A DNA stretch of 64,000 bases, taken from NCBI GenBank assembly GCA_018136815.1, contig CM030941.1:548939-612938 (forward strand), given 5' to 3'. Below are positions 1 to 11,063 of the stretch, piece by piece. Made by a program: the position numbers and the translations under genes. This DNA comes from Isochrysis galbana. Its lineage: Eukaryota > Haptophyta > Isochrysidales > Isochrysidaceae. Numbering within the stretch: the first letter of the stretch is position 1; the number at the start of each line of letters is the position of its first letter. The notes beneath the pieces were generated by a model. The model had not been told where the DNA came from. It saw only the letters and a program-made list of their open reading frames with translations, and did no database searches.

Positions 1-3
1 CCC

Positions 4-3000
4 TCAGCCTCCACCCTTGCTTCGGCGGAGCCACCCGCTCATGATGGCCGCTGAGGGACAGCTTTCGGCCTTACTGATGGCGCCGCCTTGCATACGACTA
101 CCGCTGCGCACCCTAGCAGAGCCGGGCTTCGGGTCGCCCCCACCGCGCCCGCCGCTAAGCGGCGTCATGCCCTCTGCACTTTTCGGTGAGCGTCCCATCA
201 CAGCTGAGGGTCCTAGTACCATTTCCCGCTGCTCTCGTCGTTGCTGGTGAACTTGGAGCCATTCGCTGTAAGTAGACGTGTCCCTCGCGCGCGCGGTGGT
301 AGGGAGCAGGCCACCGAGGTTTAAAAAGCCCTCGTTCAGTGCGGCACCGTCCTCCGTGGTGGTGCCTTCCTCCGGGCCCGCAAAGGCGGCTGTAGATGGC
401 AGACACGGATCATCCGAGCGCCACGGTGCGCGGCATGCCGGACATGGCACGGATTGCAGCGCGCCCCGAGCGAAGGCCCAGCGGCGGATGCACGCGGCGT
501 GGTAGTTGCGCCCGCAGCCATGAGCGCAGTATGACGTTGCGGGGCCGGACCGGGCTGAGATGGTAGGGACCGCCGATCCGCATCCGCTAGCCGCTTCTAC
601 CTGCAGCGCTCCCGAAGCCGACGCCGACAATTCCTTTGAATCGCATAGCGCATCAGGACGCGACATGGCTTCGCTCACCATCTGCGCAATCTCTGCCTCT
701 GGCGATTCAGCGGTGACTGGGTCGTAGCAGATCAGGCATGGCTCACTGTCGTTGTCGATTGGCCTGGGCTCCACCATCGGGAGCGCGAGGTCGACCGTTG
801 CATCCCCACCGCTCAGTGGCAAGGCGGTGCCCCCCGATGTCGCGAGCGATTGGTTTTCAGCACCGGCTGCGGCGGCGTGACGCTCGTAGGCCCGGCGCAG
901 CTCCACACTCGCTATGGCGTCCGTGGGCATCGCGCTCGCTGCCGGCCGATGGGCACTGCCGCGCCTGGTACCGTCGCGCGTCGGGTAGCCGCCGTCTACG
1001 GGCTCGCCTTCCATGGTAGTCCCCTCTATTACTGCCGGCGAATGGCCCGAGCCAGCCGCCGGTGAGGCACCTGCCGTGCACAGTTGTAGCCACGAGTCGC
1101 TCACGAGGACATGCGTGAGCTCCGTTGCAAGGAGTGCCTTTTGAAGCGGGAGAGTCGACTCACGCGAAACGCGCAGTACCTGAGCAGGACAAAGGCGCGC
1201 AAGGACGCGCCAACGTGGTAAGTAAGGGCAAGATGGGTTGAGCGCGAGCGATCGAGGACGGGCCGATTGGGTACCTTGCGCTTGTAAGGGCCCTTTCGGA
1301 CGCCGCGCGCACCTTGAAGTACACGAAGAGGAGGTGCTTGCATATGGCGGCACGCTCCGTGAAGTCGACGCACGTGCAGCTGGGGAATCGGCAGATGGTC
1401 GCATGGTAGACATTGCCTGCGCCAAGAAGGGACAAGCGGGCGTCAATACGAGGGACCAGAGGTGAGCGAGCACGGTGGCGTCCATACAATGTGCACGCCT
1501 TGCGCAGTGTGTGTGTGGTGACATCGCTGTGTTCTAGGCCGTGGTGGCGAGGGCTTCGGCAGGCGGTGTTCACCCGTGGAGCCAAGCACGGCGAACTGAT
1601 GCTTCAGGATGTGTCTGCCGCTCTCGCTGCGCTCGGAAAGGTCCCGCCGCTCGAGCAAGTAGAGCCGTTCGCTCAATGCTCGCTCGGCGCGCGCGCGCGA
1701 GGCTGCGGAGTGACGACGCTCTCTGGCCGCGCGCTTCTCGCCACCCGTCGGGACGCCTGTTCCGCTGTCGCCGGATTCATTGCCTCCGTTATTCCCAACC
1801 GAGCCCGCACCGGCAGCCTCACCACACTTGGCGGAGGCGTTGCAACGGGCGGCAGCAGTGATTGCGGCGGCGGTAGGCGGCGGCGGCGGTGTGGGCAATC
1901 GTCCGGCGCGCAGGGCAAGCGATCGCTTCGAAACGAACGACTCGTGGACGACGCGCGCGGATGGGCATAGAGACGTCGGGACCGATCCGGGCTCCGCTCC
2001 CTCGGGGATGACGAGTAGGGTCACCTGCATAGGTTGCTAGAGCCGTGAATTGGATCGGAAGGGCGGGTAGTATGCAATCGACACACCCCGAGGGGTTCGC
2101 GACGAGACAACTGTCCAATTGCCACCCTTCGACGCAGCGTGTGGCTCCCCGGCCAAGGAATTGTGCGGGCGGGACTTGATACGGCTGGCGAGCAGGGACA
2201 AGGAGCGAAAGGACGGACGAGTGCACGACATGGGATCCGCCTCAAGCCTACCTCAGTCTTTTGCAACCTCGACCCCTTCTTGACCACCAGGGCTCCAAGT
2301 GCGGTGAGGCGCGACTCAATGTCGGAGCGAGAGCGGTAGAGAGAATATGACTTGCCGCGCGCGGGCTCGAGAACCCATGCAACCGACCCGGGAGGGAGCG
2401 AGAGGTCCTCCTCCTCCTCGCCTTCTTTCTCCAAATCTATAACCTGGGCCTCGCCTCTCCCGTTATGCCATGGCCGGCGCCGCCGCGACGTCGCGACCGG
2501 AAGAGGCGAGCTAGTGCAGATGAGCGGGCCCGAGCCCACTCCATTCCCACCATCGGCCTTGGCCTCAACTAAAGGCCGGGCGCTCGACGTTGAGGGTTCG
2601 TCTTCAGGAGCACAGATGAACTCCACCGGCACCTGTCCTTGATTGGCGCCAAAGTGCACGGCGGCGGCAGCAGAGACGTCGTGCGAGGCGTCCAGCAGAA
2701 GCTGCCATTTGTATTTCAGAGGCAAATCCGGTCCCACCAAGTCAGAAAGCGCGGACAGCGCGGCGGCCGGCGGCGCCTCGTCGCTGGCGGCTGTGGTCAG
2801 CTGCGCCCACCGCCGCTTCTGCGCCGTCGACGTGTCGGAAGAGGGCCGATGCTTGAAAAACCAGTCGAGTCTCCGTTTGTCTTTGGACAGGTCCATCGCG
2901 TGGACGTACTGCGATAAGATGCGCTCGCGATCGGCGGCGGTGTCGGCGTTGACAGTCGGCACGATGGCGCGGGGGCGGAGCATCGACACGAACGCCTGGG

Positions 3001-5177
3001 CATGGGCATTACGGGTAGTTGGGCGTGGAGGACGACAGCAAGGAGAAGAACGTCCGGGAAGGACTCGAGGGGAATGGCTAGTACGACAGCGCACCAGTCG
3101 ATGGCTCCTTCGAACCTGGCCGCTAGGAAATGCAATCTCACCTGCAGCTCATCCCAGGATGAGTGCTCTGAATAGGGCACACCGTATGATCGTGTGCGCC
3201 CCCCGTTCTCGACCCAAGGTAGCGGCAGCGACGTCCATGGGTCGGGATCTCCGGCCGATGAGAGGAAAGAGCCCTCGGCCACGCAAATACCAGCGTTGGC
3301 AGCTCCTTGACTATCCCCGCTGTCTTGTAGCTCGAGCATCGGCTGGGATGACCTCTCCCTCGCTCTCAAAGCTGGTTGCTGCTTAGCGCCCATGCGTTTC
3401 GCGATCGCACTGGCAGGAACAGTGGGCTCAACGGTGGGGGCACCGATCGGCGCGCTCTGCCCAAACGTGTCAGACCGTCCACAGGTCGGCGCTCCACCAT
3501 CGAGTCGACGAGCCTTTGCGACGTTGCCCTCCACCCTGGACCGATACGCTCTGCTGTACTCCCATCCAGTGGGGCGGAAAGTGACGACGGCATTGAACCT
3601 ATGGGGCGATGCAGGACGTCCAAGGTGAGAAGTTGCAGCGGTAGAGTGTGAGCCACACTGTGTCCGTCAACTCGAGCTTGGCCCGCTTTCCGATGGCACG
3701 AATGTGCGTGCAAGAAAACGCCGAGAAGTCATCGCTACCGCTCCGCCAGCGTGTGCGCACTCTCGCGGGAATGTGCTGCGGCAGCTTAAGATCGGGTGAG
3801 AGAACAATCGGACCTTCCGGAGTATCGCTCGATGAGAGCGAGCATCGAGGCATGAGCTTCAGCTCCGCCAGAGAGGGGGAGCACATGCACCATGATACCG
3901 GGATGCCTGCAAAACAAGTTAAAGAAAGGTTCAGTTGAAGTCGGACCGGCGGCAACGAGCTGTCCAAGGAGTCACAAGTTCAAAGTATCGATGCACTGCG
4001 CAGCCTCATCGCGAGCGCATAGCCCGGATAGCGGTTTGGCTGCAGAGAGCAAGCACGTGCCACTGGTGGGTAGTGATCCTTGTGATGGCATGGGGAAGGG
4101 CTGGCCAGCGCACGTTTCGTCTTCGGTGTGGATGCTGTCATCCCATGCGCCACACAGCCTGAGAGAAAGTGCCCGACGAGAGGAGACGAGTGCGACACCG
4201 CCGGCAGCACGGCAGACGGCAGCGATGGCTTTCTCCTTGCCCACCTGTGTTAATATGGCAAAGTCGGGAAACGAGGTCAAGCGAACTGGAGTTCAGCGCG
4301 GCCTCACAACTGGTGCATGGCCGCATGGCTGGACGGGCGATTCGCATGAGGATCTCAACATCACCTGGTAAGAACCCACAATGAAAAGTGTCGCGGGCTC
4401 GCGCGCCAATTCGGCTCGCGTAATGTCCTCGAGTGTCTGCAGCGTTCGGGGCTGCGGTGGGAACGTCCATCGGGGGTTGGAATAGGTCGTATCCAAATAT
4501 AGTACATCAATCGGCAGGACTGGGGCAGATGCGGACGAGGAAGAGAGATGGGTTGGAGCGGACATCGCCATGTTTGTCGAGATGCCGCCGGTGGCGGCCT
4601 CGGGCTTAGCACCAGCCTCGAGTTCCGTCGCCCGTCGTTTGCGCTCGGTGTTCGTCCTGCCGAGGAGAAGGGCCGGACATGACGCGCCGCTAGCGGCATC
4701 CAGCGACGAGGCAGCACTGCACGCGGACAATTTGGGAGCGAGCGCTCGATCGCACTGCATTGTGCACAGATGCCTCATCACTGCCTCTCGCACATCTGGC
4801 GAGACGCGGCAGTCTCCAGTGTGCAGCGCGACGTATCTGCTCTGCAGGTGCTCGAGCAGGAACATGACAGAGCCTGGGCAGTGTCCCGCGTCGAGCGCAT
4901 TTATACGCACCCCTTCGACCTCGATGCTCTCGCCCACGTCGACAGTGACAATCACCTTGGGCTTCACGCCGAGCGTTGCACGCAGCACCCGTGCGGTAAT
5001 GGATGAGCAGTAGATGGTGCCCACGTCGAATGAGGCGGCGAGCCCGACCGTGTGGTCCGAGTGAGCGTGAGTAAGCAGGTAGTGCCGTACGGAGGGCTCA
5101 AGGTAGTTGAAGCCGTCCACGATGAAGCCGTCCAGCGGAGCACGCAGACGCTTGAGCGATGCCAGCTGTGTAGCCAT
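4..5177 (-). CDS. SNM1: SNM1/PSO2-type DNA repair nuclease fused to SWIM and RING zinc fingers (8-exon model, 1322 aa)
   Basis: Eight minus-strand exons join with GT/AG borders into one open frame: 5177-4365, 4244-4114, 3906-3814, 3598-3142, 2995-2252, 2024-1574, 1416-1313, 1179-4 (stop at 6-4). Residues 1-520 are a metallo-beta-lactamase/DRMBL nuclease: HAHSDH at 37-42, DAGHCPGS (H99), TGDCR (D122), LDTTYSNP near 228, FRPTGW, VPYSEHSS (H491) and PTVNAD. The family trims DNA ends at interstrand crosslinks in the nucleus. Residues about 703-790 look weakly BRCT-like. A SWIM finger follows (C910, C912, C922, H924, after VLGSTGNVY), then a C3HC4 RING at 1079-1180 ending CPACRAPW, as in ZSWIM2-like E3 ligases; 66 residues are inserted between its second and third ligands. 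ATG 5177 is chosen because the frame upstream is only a GA-repeat translation. The exon 2 donor is least certain: a donor at 3975 also keeps frame and adds 46 aa. Two adjacent genes remain possible; the exon 5/6 junction (2252/2024) decides. Confidence 0.8.
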
Positions 5178-5215
5178 TGCTGTGTTGAGACCGCTCGACT
5201 TTCTCTGTTCCTCAC

Positions 5216-5220
<5 letters not shown>

Positions 5221-5275
<55 letters not shown>

Positions 5276-5276
5276 G
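5221..5276. repeat. (CT)n dinucleotide microsatellite
   Basis: An uninterrupted CT run lies about 45 bp upstream of the SNM1 start codon (ATG 5177, minus strand), so it is GA-rich on the coding strand. It lies in the likely 5' UTR or promoter. Translating it gives a spurious Arg-Glu repeat, which is why longer ORF starts were not used. Confidence 0.95.
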
Positions 5277-5640
5277 CAGTGCTCCCGCCTCCCTCAATCC
5301 CCTCCTATCTCACCCCGCCTCTCTTTCTCCACCTCTCCCTGCCCCCAACCCCCCGTTGTTCCTCCCTCACCCTCTCCTCTGCTCTCCCGCCTTCCCCAGC
5401 TTCTTCCGCCCTCCGAAGGGGCCACCTCGAGCTCCTCCAGCCCCGCGCCCTCTCTGCCTCTCTGCTCTGCTTTCCTCGCTCCTCAGCCCTCCTCCCCTCC
5501 CTTCCTGTCTCCCTCCTCCGCTCTCGTCCCACCCTCGCCACTCCCCACACACCACACTCCCCGCGCGCCTCTGGCTCACCACCCCTCCGCTCTCTCTCTC
5601 CCGCCTTCGCCACCTCTCTCTCCTTCTCCAAAGAAGTTTA
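5277..5640. other. C/T-rich tract, probable promoter side of the SNM1 gene
   Basis: About 360 bases are almost entirely pyrimidine on the plus strand. No coding signal is visible on either strand; the long apparent ORFs are low-complexity Pro/Ser/Leu translations. It lies between the SNM1 start and a transposon boundary. Confidence 0.6.
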
Positions 5641-6149
5641 TGAGTCTAAGAGCTCTAGTAATAAAGTTGTCAGAGTTTTCTTGTTGTCCTAGTTTAATCC
5701 TAGTGCTGAGGGACCGTGCCTCATCGGCAACGGAGCCCCTACCCCGCGATGGGGGTGTGCGCGGTTGGTGCATGGCTCGTCCGGTGTATGTGGCTAGGGA
5801 TGCTAGCCAACAAGACCTCTTACAAGACTACAATTTCTAACGTGGTACCCCCGCCGAGAGACCACCCCAACTTCTACAACCACAGCGCGCTCGACGACGC
5901 CGCTCAAGGGTACAACACCATAACGAATAAACTCGACAAATTCGTTGAAAATCTTTTCTTCGAGTCAGCGGCCGCCGACCGCGCCACACGCTCCTCCAAG
6001 TGGTGGGACCTGGACCACATGGTCAAATCATCCAACAACTTCAGTGACAGCCACAGCCAGAACCGCCCGCACTCGACAGTTCAAGGGTGGCAAAACCACA
6101 ACTCCACATCGAATGACCCCAAAATCCATCCCTCAGCATCTATTCTTAG
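5641..6149 (+). mobile_element. Degenerate 5' region of the gypsy element (LTR-end-like sequence plus unrecognisable gag region)
   Basis: 5680-5745 resembles 20755-20815: both carry a TCAGA, TTTTCTTGTT, GTTTAA, GGGA and GGCAA pattern, so this is a dispersed repeat, perhaps an LTR end. Downstream to 6149 there is no intact gag, no CCHC zinc knuckle and an in-frame stop (TAG at 6147) before pol. It does not match the LTR found 3' of the same pol (11902 onward), so the 5' end of this element is truncated or rearranged. Confidence 0.45.
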
Positions 6150-9100
6150 AGCCCTCGAGGCGTCGGGACGCTCGAGGTCGTCACCCGTGTCGGATGGTCA
6201 CATCATCCACTACGAGGCGCGTCGAATCTCCCCGGAAGGCACCGGCTTGTCTCCGACACGCCGCCAAGCCTATACCCCCGCCACTGCCTGTACGTTCGCG
6301 ATCTCATCGTTTGCCGTCACTCCGCCACGGGCCCTACTCGTTATATCGTCGATTCCGCCCTCGCCGTCAACAAGACTCTAGCCGACACGGGAGCCGGTCC
6401 CTCGGTTGTAACCACCGAGCTGTTGGCCACATTGCCCCGCGACGCTTGCGTCTTGCTCGAACACGCTTCGGACCGACCTGCCGTTGTCGGACCGGATGGT
6501 AACCCCCTCCGTACCCGCGGCTACGCCACGTTGGTCTTCTCTCTCTCCGGTGTCGAATTCCGACACCGTTTCCTCGTCGTCGAAGGCGCACCTATGCTTC
6601 TCCTGGGAAACGATTTCCTGGAAGCATACGCCGCCTGTATCGAACTGTCGCCGGATGCTGGGCGTGATAGCCGCTTGACCCTTATGGTCAACAATCGTCG
6701 CGTTCCGTCCCTCGTCTCCACTCGCCCTCGTCTCTCCTCTGCACCGCTTGTCGCCGTGATCCCCGCCGACTCGCTACGGGCAGAGGAGTCGTCGCTCGTT
6801 CCTATCTCGGACAACGTTTCATCCCGCCAGGCTCACGGCGAGTCGCCGCCGGCAATGTCGACTTCGGTTCCATTGCCCCCTCTCGATCCCGAGCTTGAGC
6901 CGCCCCCTCGTCTCGACTTCACTCGCAGTCCACCTTCGTCTCCTAACCGTTCGTCTGCCGCCGTCGAAATTGAGCCATTCTTCGCCGACGTCTCTACGTC
7001 GGCCGTTGCGTCGAAAGAGTTCGCTCTGTACACCAGGCAGCCTATCACTATCCCCTCGCGATCGAGGGGTACGTTCTCCGTTCGCCTGCCGCTGGAGATC
7101 ATCGAAAACTACCCCGACTCCGCCATCCTCGTCGACCGTCTACCACCCCGTGACGGCCTCGATTCTCCTCCAATGGTCGCCACTAGCGTCGAAACCCCAA
7201 CTCCGGAGGGGGAGGTGCTGATCACGGTCTGGAACCTGGCACCACGTCCTGTAACCCTTCCTGCGTACTCGCCGGTGGCGTCAGCCTACATCGAGTACAA
7301 GTTGCACGAGGCTCGGCCGACGGTCGCCGGCGATAGGGACGACCCCGAGTCCTCGCTCACTGAGGCACAGCGCGCGCTCCTCGACGCTATCACCATCGAT
7401 CCCGACAAGCAATTGTCGCCGTCCCAGAGGCAGCGCGTACGCTGCCTGCTGGCACGGCATATCGACGCGTTCGCTCTCGACCCGAAGAACCCTCGGCACA
7501 CGCACGTCATGGAGGTCGAGCTGCCTCTCCTCCCCGGTGCTACAGCCCACCGGCACGCTCCGTCCAAGATGGGCGACGAGGGCCGTGCCATCGTCGACAA
7601 GCACGTCGCCGAGATGGAGGCGGCAGGCATCATTCGTAAGTCCAATTCGCCATGGGCTTCGCGGGTCGTCCTCGTCGGCAAGAAGGACGGATCCGTTCGC
7701 TTCTGCGTCGATTATCGCGACACGAACTCGAAGCTTCGTATCTCGGATAGTCCTCTCCCGCTCACCGTCGAAGCTATCGATCGTCTATCTCGCGGCCAAG
7801 GCTCTCGAGATTCTTTGTTTCTCTGCCTGCTCGATCTCGCCTCCGGCTTCTGGTGTCTGCCTATCAAGGAGGAGGACAAACCCATCACGGCGTTCTGCAC
7901 CCATCGCCAGAAGTACGAGTTCAACTACCTCCCGTTCGGCGTCCAATCCGGCCCTTCCTACATGTGTCGTCTCATGGATGCGGTGCTCCAGGGCCTCGCG
8001 TGGGAGATTTGCATGCCGTACCTGGACGACATCGGAATTTGGTCGACAGGCACAGGCAGCACGCTTGAGGAACGCATCGACACCTCCTTCGAGCAAATGC
8101 TTCACCGTCTCGATCTCGTTCTCGAGCGTCTCCGATGGGCTGGTCTCTCATGCAAGGCCTCCAAGTGCATCTTGTTCGCTATCAGGGGCGAATACCTCGG
8201 GCACGTCGTGTCTCGTCGTGGTCTCGAGATGGACCCCAAGAAAGTCGAGGCGGTACGCTCGATCGATCCGCGTCACATCGATTCGCTCGAAAAGGTTCGC
8301 TCGTTTCTCGGCCTTTGTTCGTACTACCGTCGGTTCATCAAGGGCTTCGCGCACGTCGCGGCCCCTCTCACCGACCTTACTCGTACGGGCGTCGACGTGG
8401 CTACCGTCTCTCAGTCGCCTGAGTGCCAGACAGCGATCCGTCGCCTCATCGAGCTCATCACGTCTACGCCAGTGTTAGCTGCGCCTCGTCACGACAAGGA
8501 GTTCATCGTCAAAACGGACGCGGCCAGTACCCTGGGTATCGGCGGAATCCTGTCGCAGGTTGACGACCACGGACACGAGCATGTCGTTGCGTATTACGGT
8601 CGCCGCCTCACCGCCGCGGAGCGTCATTGGACCACCACCGAGGTGGAGCTTCTTGCTGCCTTGGAAAGCATTCGCACTTGGCGACCGTACCTTTGGGGCC
8701 GGCACTTCCGCCTCGTCATCGATCACCAAGCTCTCCGTTGGTTGCACACCATGAAGGACACCGTCCAGGGTGGGCCGGCGTCGCGTCTGATGCGCTGGGC
8801 GCTCAAGTTGTCCGAGTATCGCTTCACCGTCGAGCACAAGCCGGGCGCTAATCACAAAGACGCGGATGGCGTGTCACGCTTGGTGGCTGCAGACGATGGG
8901 ACGTCGGAGACGTCCGCTCCTAAGCAGGGGGGTGGGCAGCTGCTAGCCGCCGTCGTCCCTAACTCTCGCTCCACCACGGCATCGAATAATCAGTCGCCAG
9001 CCGTCGCCGCCTCTCGTTCTCGTACCACCACGGCATCCAGTCTGCAAGCTGACGAACGATCGTCCAGGATGTCCTCTACGACCAGGGATTCTATCAACCT

Positions 9101-11063
9101 CTCCTACCTCGACGTCGGTACACCTAACGCCGAGGCGCTCAAAGAGGCACAGGCCGAGGACCCCGACTGCCACGACCTCATCCGCTTTCTCTCTTCCGCT
9201 CCTCATAACCCCGACCTCGACCATCGTCGCTTGCGTTGGCTTAGTCGCGAATCTTCTCGATGCCTGTTGCGATCTGGACTACTCTACCGACGAGTGCCGG
9301 CGAGAGACGGCGAGAAGCTCTGCCTCTACGTGCCGAAGACGATGCGCCGCGCCTACCTCGAAGCCTTTCACGACCACCTGTGCCACCTCGGCGACAACCG
9401 AATGGCGCGCCTTCTACGAGACCGATATTTTTGGCCTGGCATGAACGCAGACGTCTCTGAGCACGTTCGCCAATGCCACGAGTGCACTTTAGCTAAGCCA
9501 CCCTTCCGCCACCTCGCAGACCCCAAGGGACCGCAGGTCGGCGCCTATCCGTTCGACATCGTCTTCTGCGACGTCGTCTCGATGGCTCCTACGCACGACT
9601 TCATCAAGGGCTCTCGAGGCTTCGACAAGCTCCTCGTTTTCGTGGACTCGCTCACTCGTTGGATCGAGGCGGCCCCTCACAACGGCGACCCCTCGAGTGC
9701 CGACGCTCTTCACGCCTTCATGTCGTACGTCGTTTCTCGGCACGGAGTACCAAGGCAACTCCGCTCGGACTCCGGCAGCAACCTTGCTAGTCAACTTACC
9801 TCGATCATCCTCGAGCGCACCGGCACCGACTTGCGGCCAAGCACACCTCATCATCACGAGAGTGTGGGCCTGGTGGAACGAGCTCAGCAGACCTTGATCA
9901 ACATGGCTCGTGCTACCGATGAAGGCGGCGGTCATTGGGTCGATCATCTCCCGTTCTTTTTAATGAGCATGCGCGCTTCCGCCAATCGCATAACCCGCAT
10001 GTCGCCTGCTGCCTTGCTCTATGGCCGTGAGCTTCGCCTGCCTGCCCAGCTTTCTGATCCATCTGAGACTGGTCCATCTCCCGAGTTACCTCAGGAAATT
10101 CGCTCGTACGCTTGGAAAATGCATTGTCGTTTAAAGGCGGCGTGGGCCGCAGCTTATGATGCAACTTTAGAGTCTCAAGCCGACGCACTCGCTGACACGC
10201 TACGCACTCACTCTCCCCCCATCCAATTCGCTCCAGGTGATAGGGTGGTTCGCAAGATTCCAGGACTCCGCAACAAGCTCCTCTACCACTACAGCGGACC
10301 ATATCGCATTGCCGAGGCGCTTGGCGCTGGCCGCTACCGACTACGCGACCAAGAAAATCGCCTCCTCTCCGAGGAGGTGCATGTGACTGACCTCCGTCCC
10401 TACTATACCCTCACAGATGAAGATCCCGTCCAAGCAGACGAGTATCTGGTTGATGCACTTCTTGACCGCAAGGGTCGAGGCGATTCCCGACAGTACCTCG
10501 TCAAATGGCGTGGCTACGCGAAAGCTGCGGCCACATGGGAGCCGCTAGCCGAACTGCTTCGCCGCTGCGAGTCGCTCGTCACCGCCTATGATGATGCTCA
10601 CCCCTTCCCTCCTCTTCGTAAGCCTCAGATGAGAAAGCGGGCTGCAGAATCACAATCTCAGACCGTCTCAGCCCCGCCGACGTCGCACGCGATCGAAGCT
10701 CCCGTGGGATCCGAGACCACCGGCTCGGATCATCAGGCCCCGCGCCGCTCGCCTCGTCTCGCACCGTCCTCGCACAGTGGCCCCATTGCTCATGTCTCCC
10801 ATTTGCCCGTCTCAGCCCGCCCGTCTGTTGCCAACCCTGCAGGTCCAATGATGCGGCCGCAGCACGCGGTCTTCGTCCTCGGGCAGTGGTGGTACTCGTC
10901 GGGATCGTCGCGCGGGTCCCCGTGGTTTGGCTCCCACGCATTTGCGCACGCTGCCCTTGCCTCGCCTACCTTCGTTCGCTGTCGCTCCGAGGCTCTCGCA
11001 CGCCTGTCGCCATCGGATCGCACCCTCGTCTCTCTGCTCGACACACCCTCTGCGTTCTTCTGA
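6150..11063 (+). CDS. pol: Ty3/gypsy chromovirus Pol polyprotein (protease, RT, RNase H, integrase, chromodomain)
   Basis: One frame is open from 6150 to the stop at 11063. In order: aspartic protease (ADTGAG at 6381-6398, and LLLGNDFL downstream); reverse transcriptase with VDYRDTN and the catalytic YLDD at 8019-8030; RNase H starting KTDAAS (about 8510-8880); integrase with an HHCC zinc finger (H-x3-H, then C-x2-C, about 9370-9490) and a DDE core (FCDVVS, SDSGSN, SVGLVERAQQ); a C-terminal chromodomain (EYLVDALLD, YLVKWRGY, ATWEPL) at about 10437-10600, typical of chromoviruses that target heterochromatin. No frameshift or internal stop is visible, so the pol is coding-competent, but no matching gag precedes it. 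A partial second copy at 53261-54240 is nearly identical in sequence. Confidence 0.93.
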   Translation, partial: SPRGVGTLEVVTRVGWSHHPLRGASNLPGRHRLVSDTPPSLYPRHCLYVRDLIVCRHSATGPTRYIVDSALAVNKTLADTGAGPSVVTTELLATLPRDACVLLEHASDRPAVVGPDGNPLRTRGYATLVFSLSGVEFRHRFLVVEGAPMLLLGNDFLEAYAACIELSPDAGRDSRLTLMVNNRRVPSLVSTRPRLSSAPLVAVIPADSLRAEESSLVPISDNVSSRQAHGESPPAMSTSVPLPPLDPELEPPPRLDFTRSPPSSPNRSSAAVEIEPFFADVSTSAVASKEFALYTRQPITIPSRSRGTFSVRLPLEIIENYPDSAILVDRLPPRDGLDSPPMVATSVETPTPEGEVLITVWNLAPRPVTLPAYSPVASAYIEYKLHEARPTVAGDRDDPESSLTEAQRALLDAITIDPDKQLSPSQRQRVRCLLARHIDAFALDPKNPRHTHVMEVELPLLPGATAHRHAPSKMGDEGRAIVDKHVAEMEAAGIIRKSNSPWASRVVLVGKKDGSVRFCVDYRDTNSKLRISDSPLPLTVEAIDRLSRGQGSRDSLFLCLLDLASGFWCLPIKEEDKPITAFCTHRQKYEFNYLPFGVQSGPSYMCRLMDAVLQGLAWEICMPYLDDIGIWSTGTGSTLEERIDTSFEQMLHRLDLVLERLRWAGLSCKASKCILFAIRGEYLGHVVSRRGLEMDPKKVEAVRSIDPRHIDSLEKVRSFLGLCSYYRRFIKGFAHVAAPLTDLTRTGVDVATVSQSPECQTAIRRLIELITSTPVLAAPRHDKEFIVKTDAASTLGIGGILSQVDDHGHEHVVAYYGRRLTAAERHWTTTEVELLAALESIRTWRPYLWGRHFRLVIDHQALRWLHTMKDTVQGGPASRLMRWALKLSEYRFTVEHKPGANHKDADGVSRLVAADDGTSETSAPKQGGGQLLAAVVPNSRSTTASNNQSPAVAASRSRTTTASSLQADERSSRMSSTTRDSINLSYLDVGTPNAEALKEAQAEDPDCHDLIRFLSSAPHNPDLDHRRLRWLSRESSRCLLRSGLLYRRVPARDGEKLCLYVPKTMRRAYLEAFHDHLCHLGDNRMARLLRDRYFWPGMNADVSEHVRQCHECTLAKPPFRHLADPKGPQVGAYPFDIVFCDVVSMAPTHDFIKGSRGFDKLLVFVDSLTRWIEAAPHNGDPSSADALHAFMSYVVSRHGVPRQLRSDSGSNLASQLTSIILERTGTDLRPSTPHHHESVGLVERAQQTLINMARATDEGGGHWVDHLPFFLMSMRASANRITRMSPAALLYGRELRLPAQLSDPSETGPSPELPQEIRSYAWKMHCRLKAAWAAAYDATLESQADALADTLRTHSPPIQFAPGDRVVRKIPGLRNKLLYHYSGPYRIAEALGAGRYRLRDQENRLLSEEVHVTDLRPYYTLTDEDPVQADEYLVDALLDRKGRGDSRQYLVKWRGYAKAAATWEPLAELLRRCESLVTAYDDAHPFPPLRKPQMRKRAAESQSQTVSAPPTSHAIEAPVGSETTGSDHQAPRRSPRLAPSSHSGPIAHVSHLPVSARPSVANPAGPMMRPQHAVFVLGQWWYSSGSSRGSPWFGSHAFAHAALASPTFVRCRSEALARLSPSDRTLVSLLDTPSAFF

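Noticed and set aside
4293-5297. Longer SNM1 N-terminus with an Arg-Glu repeat
   Set aside because: The extension begins at a non-ATG codon and is only the translation of the (CT)n microsatellite; ATG 5177 starts directly at the conserved domain.
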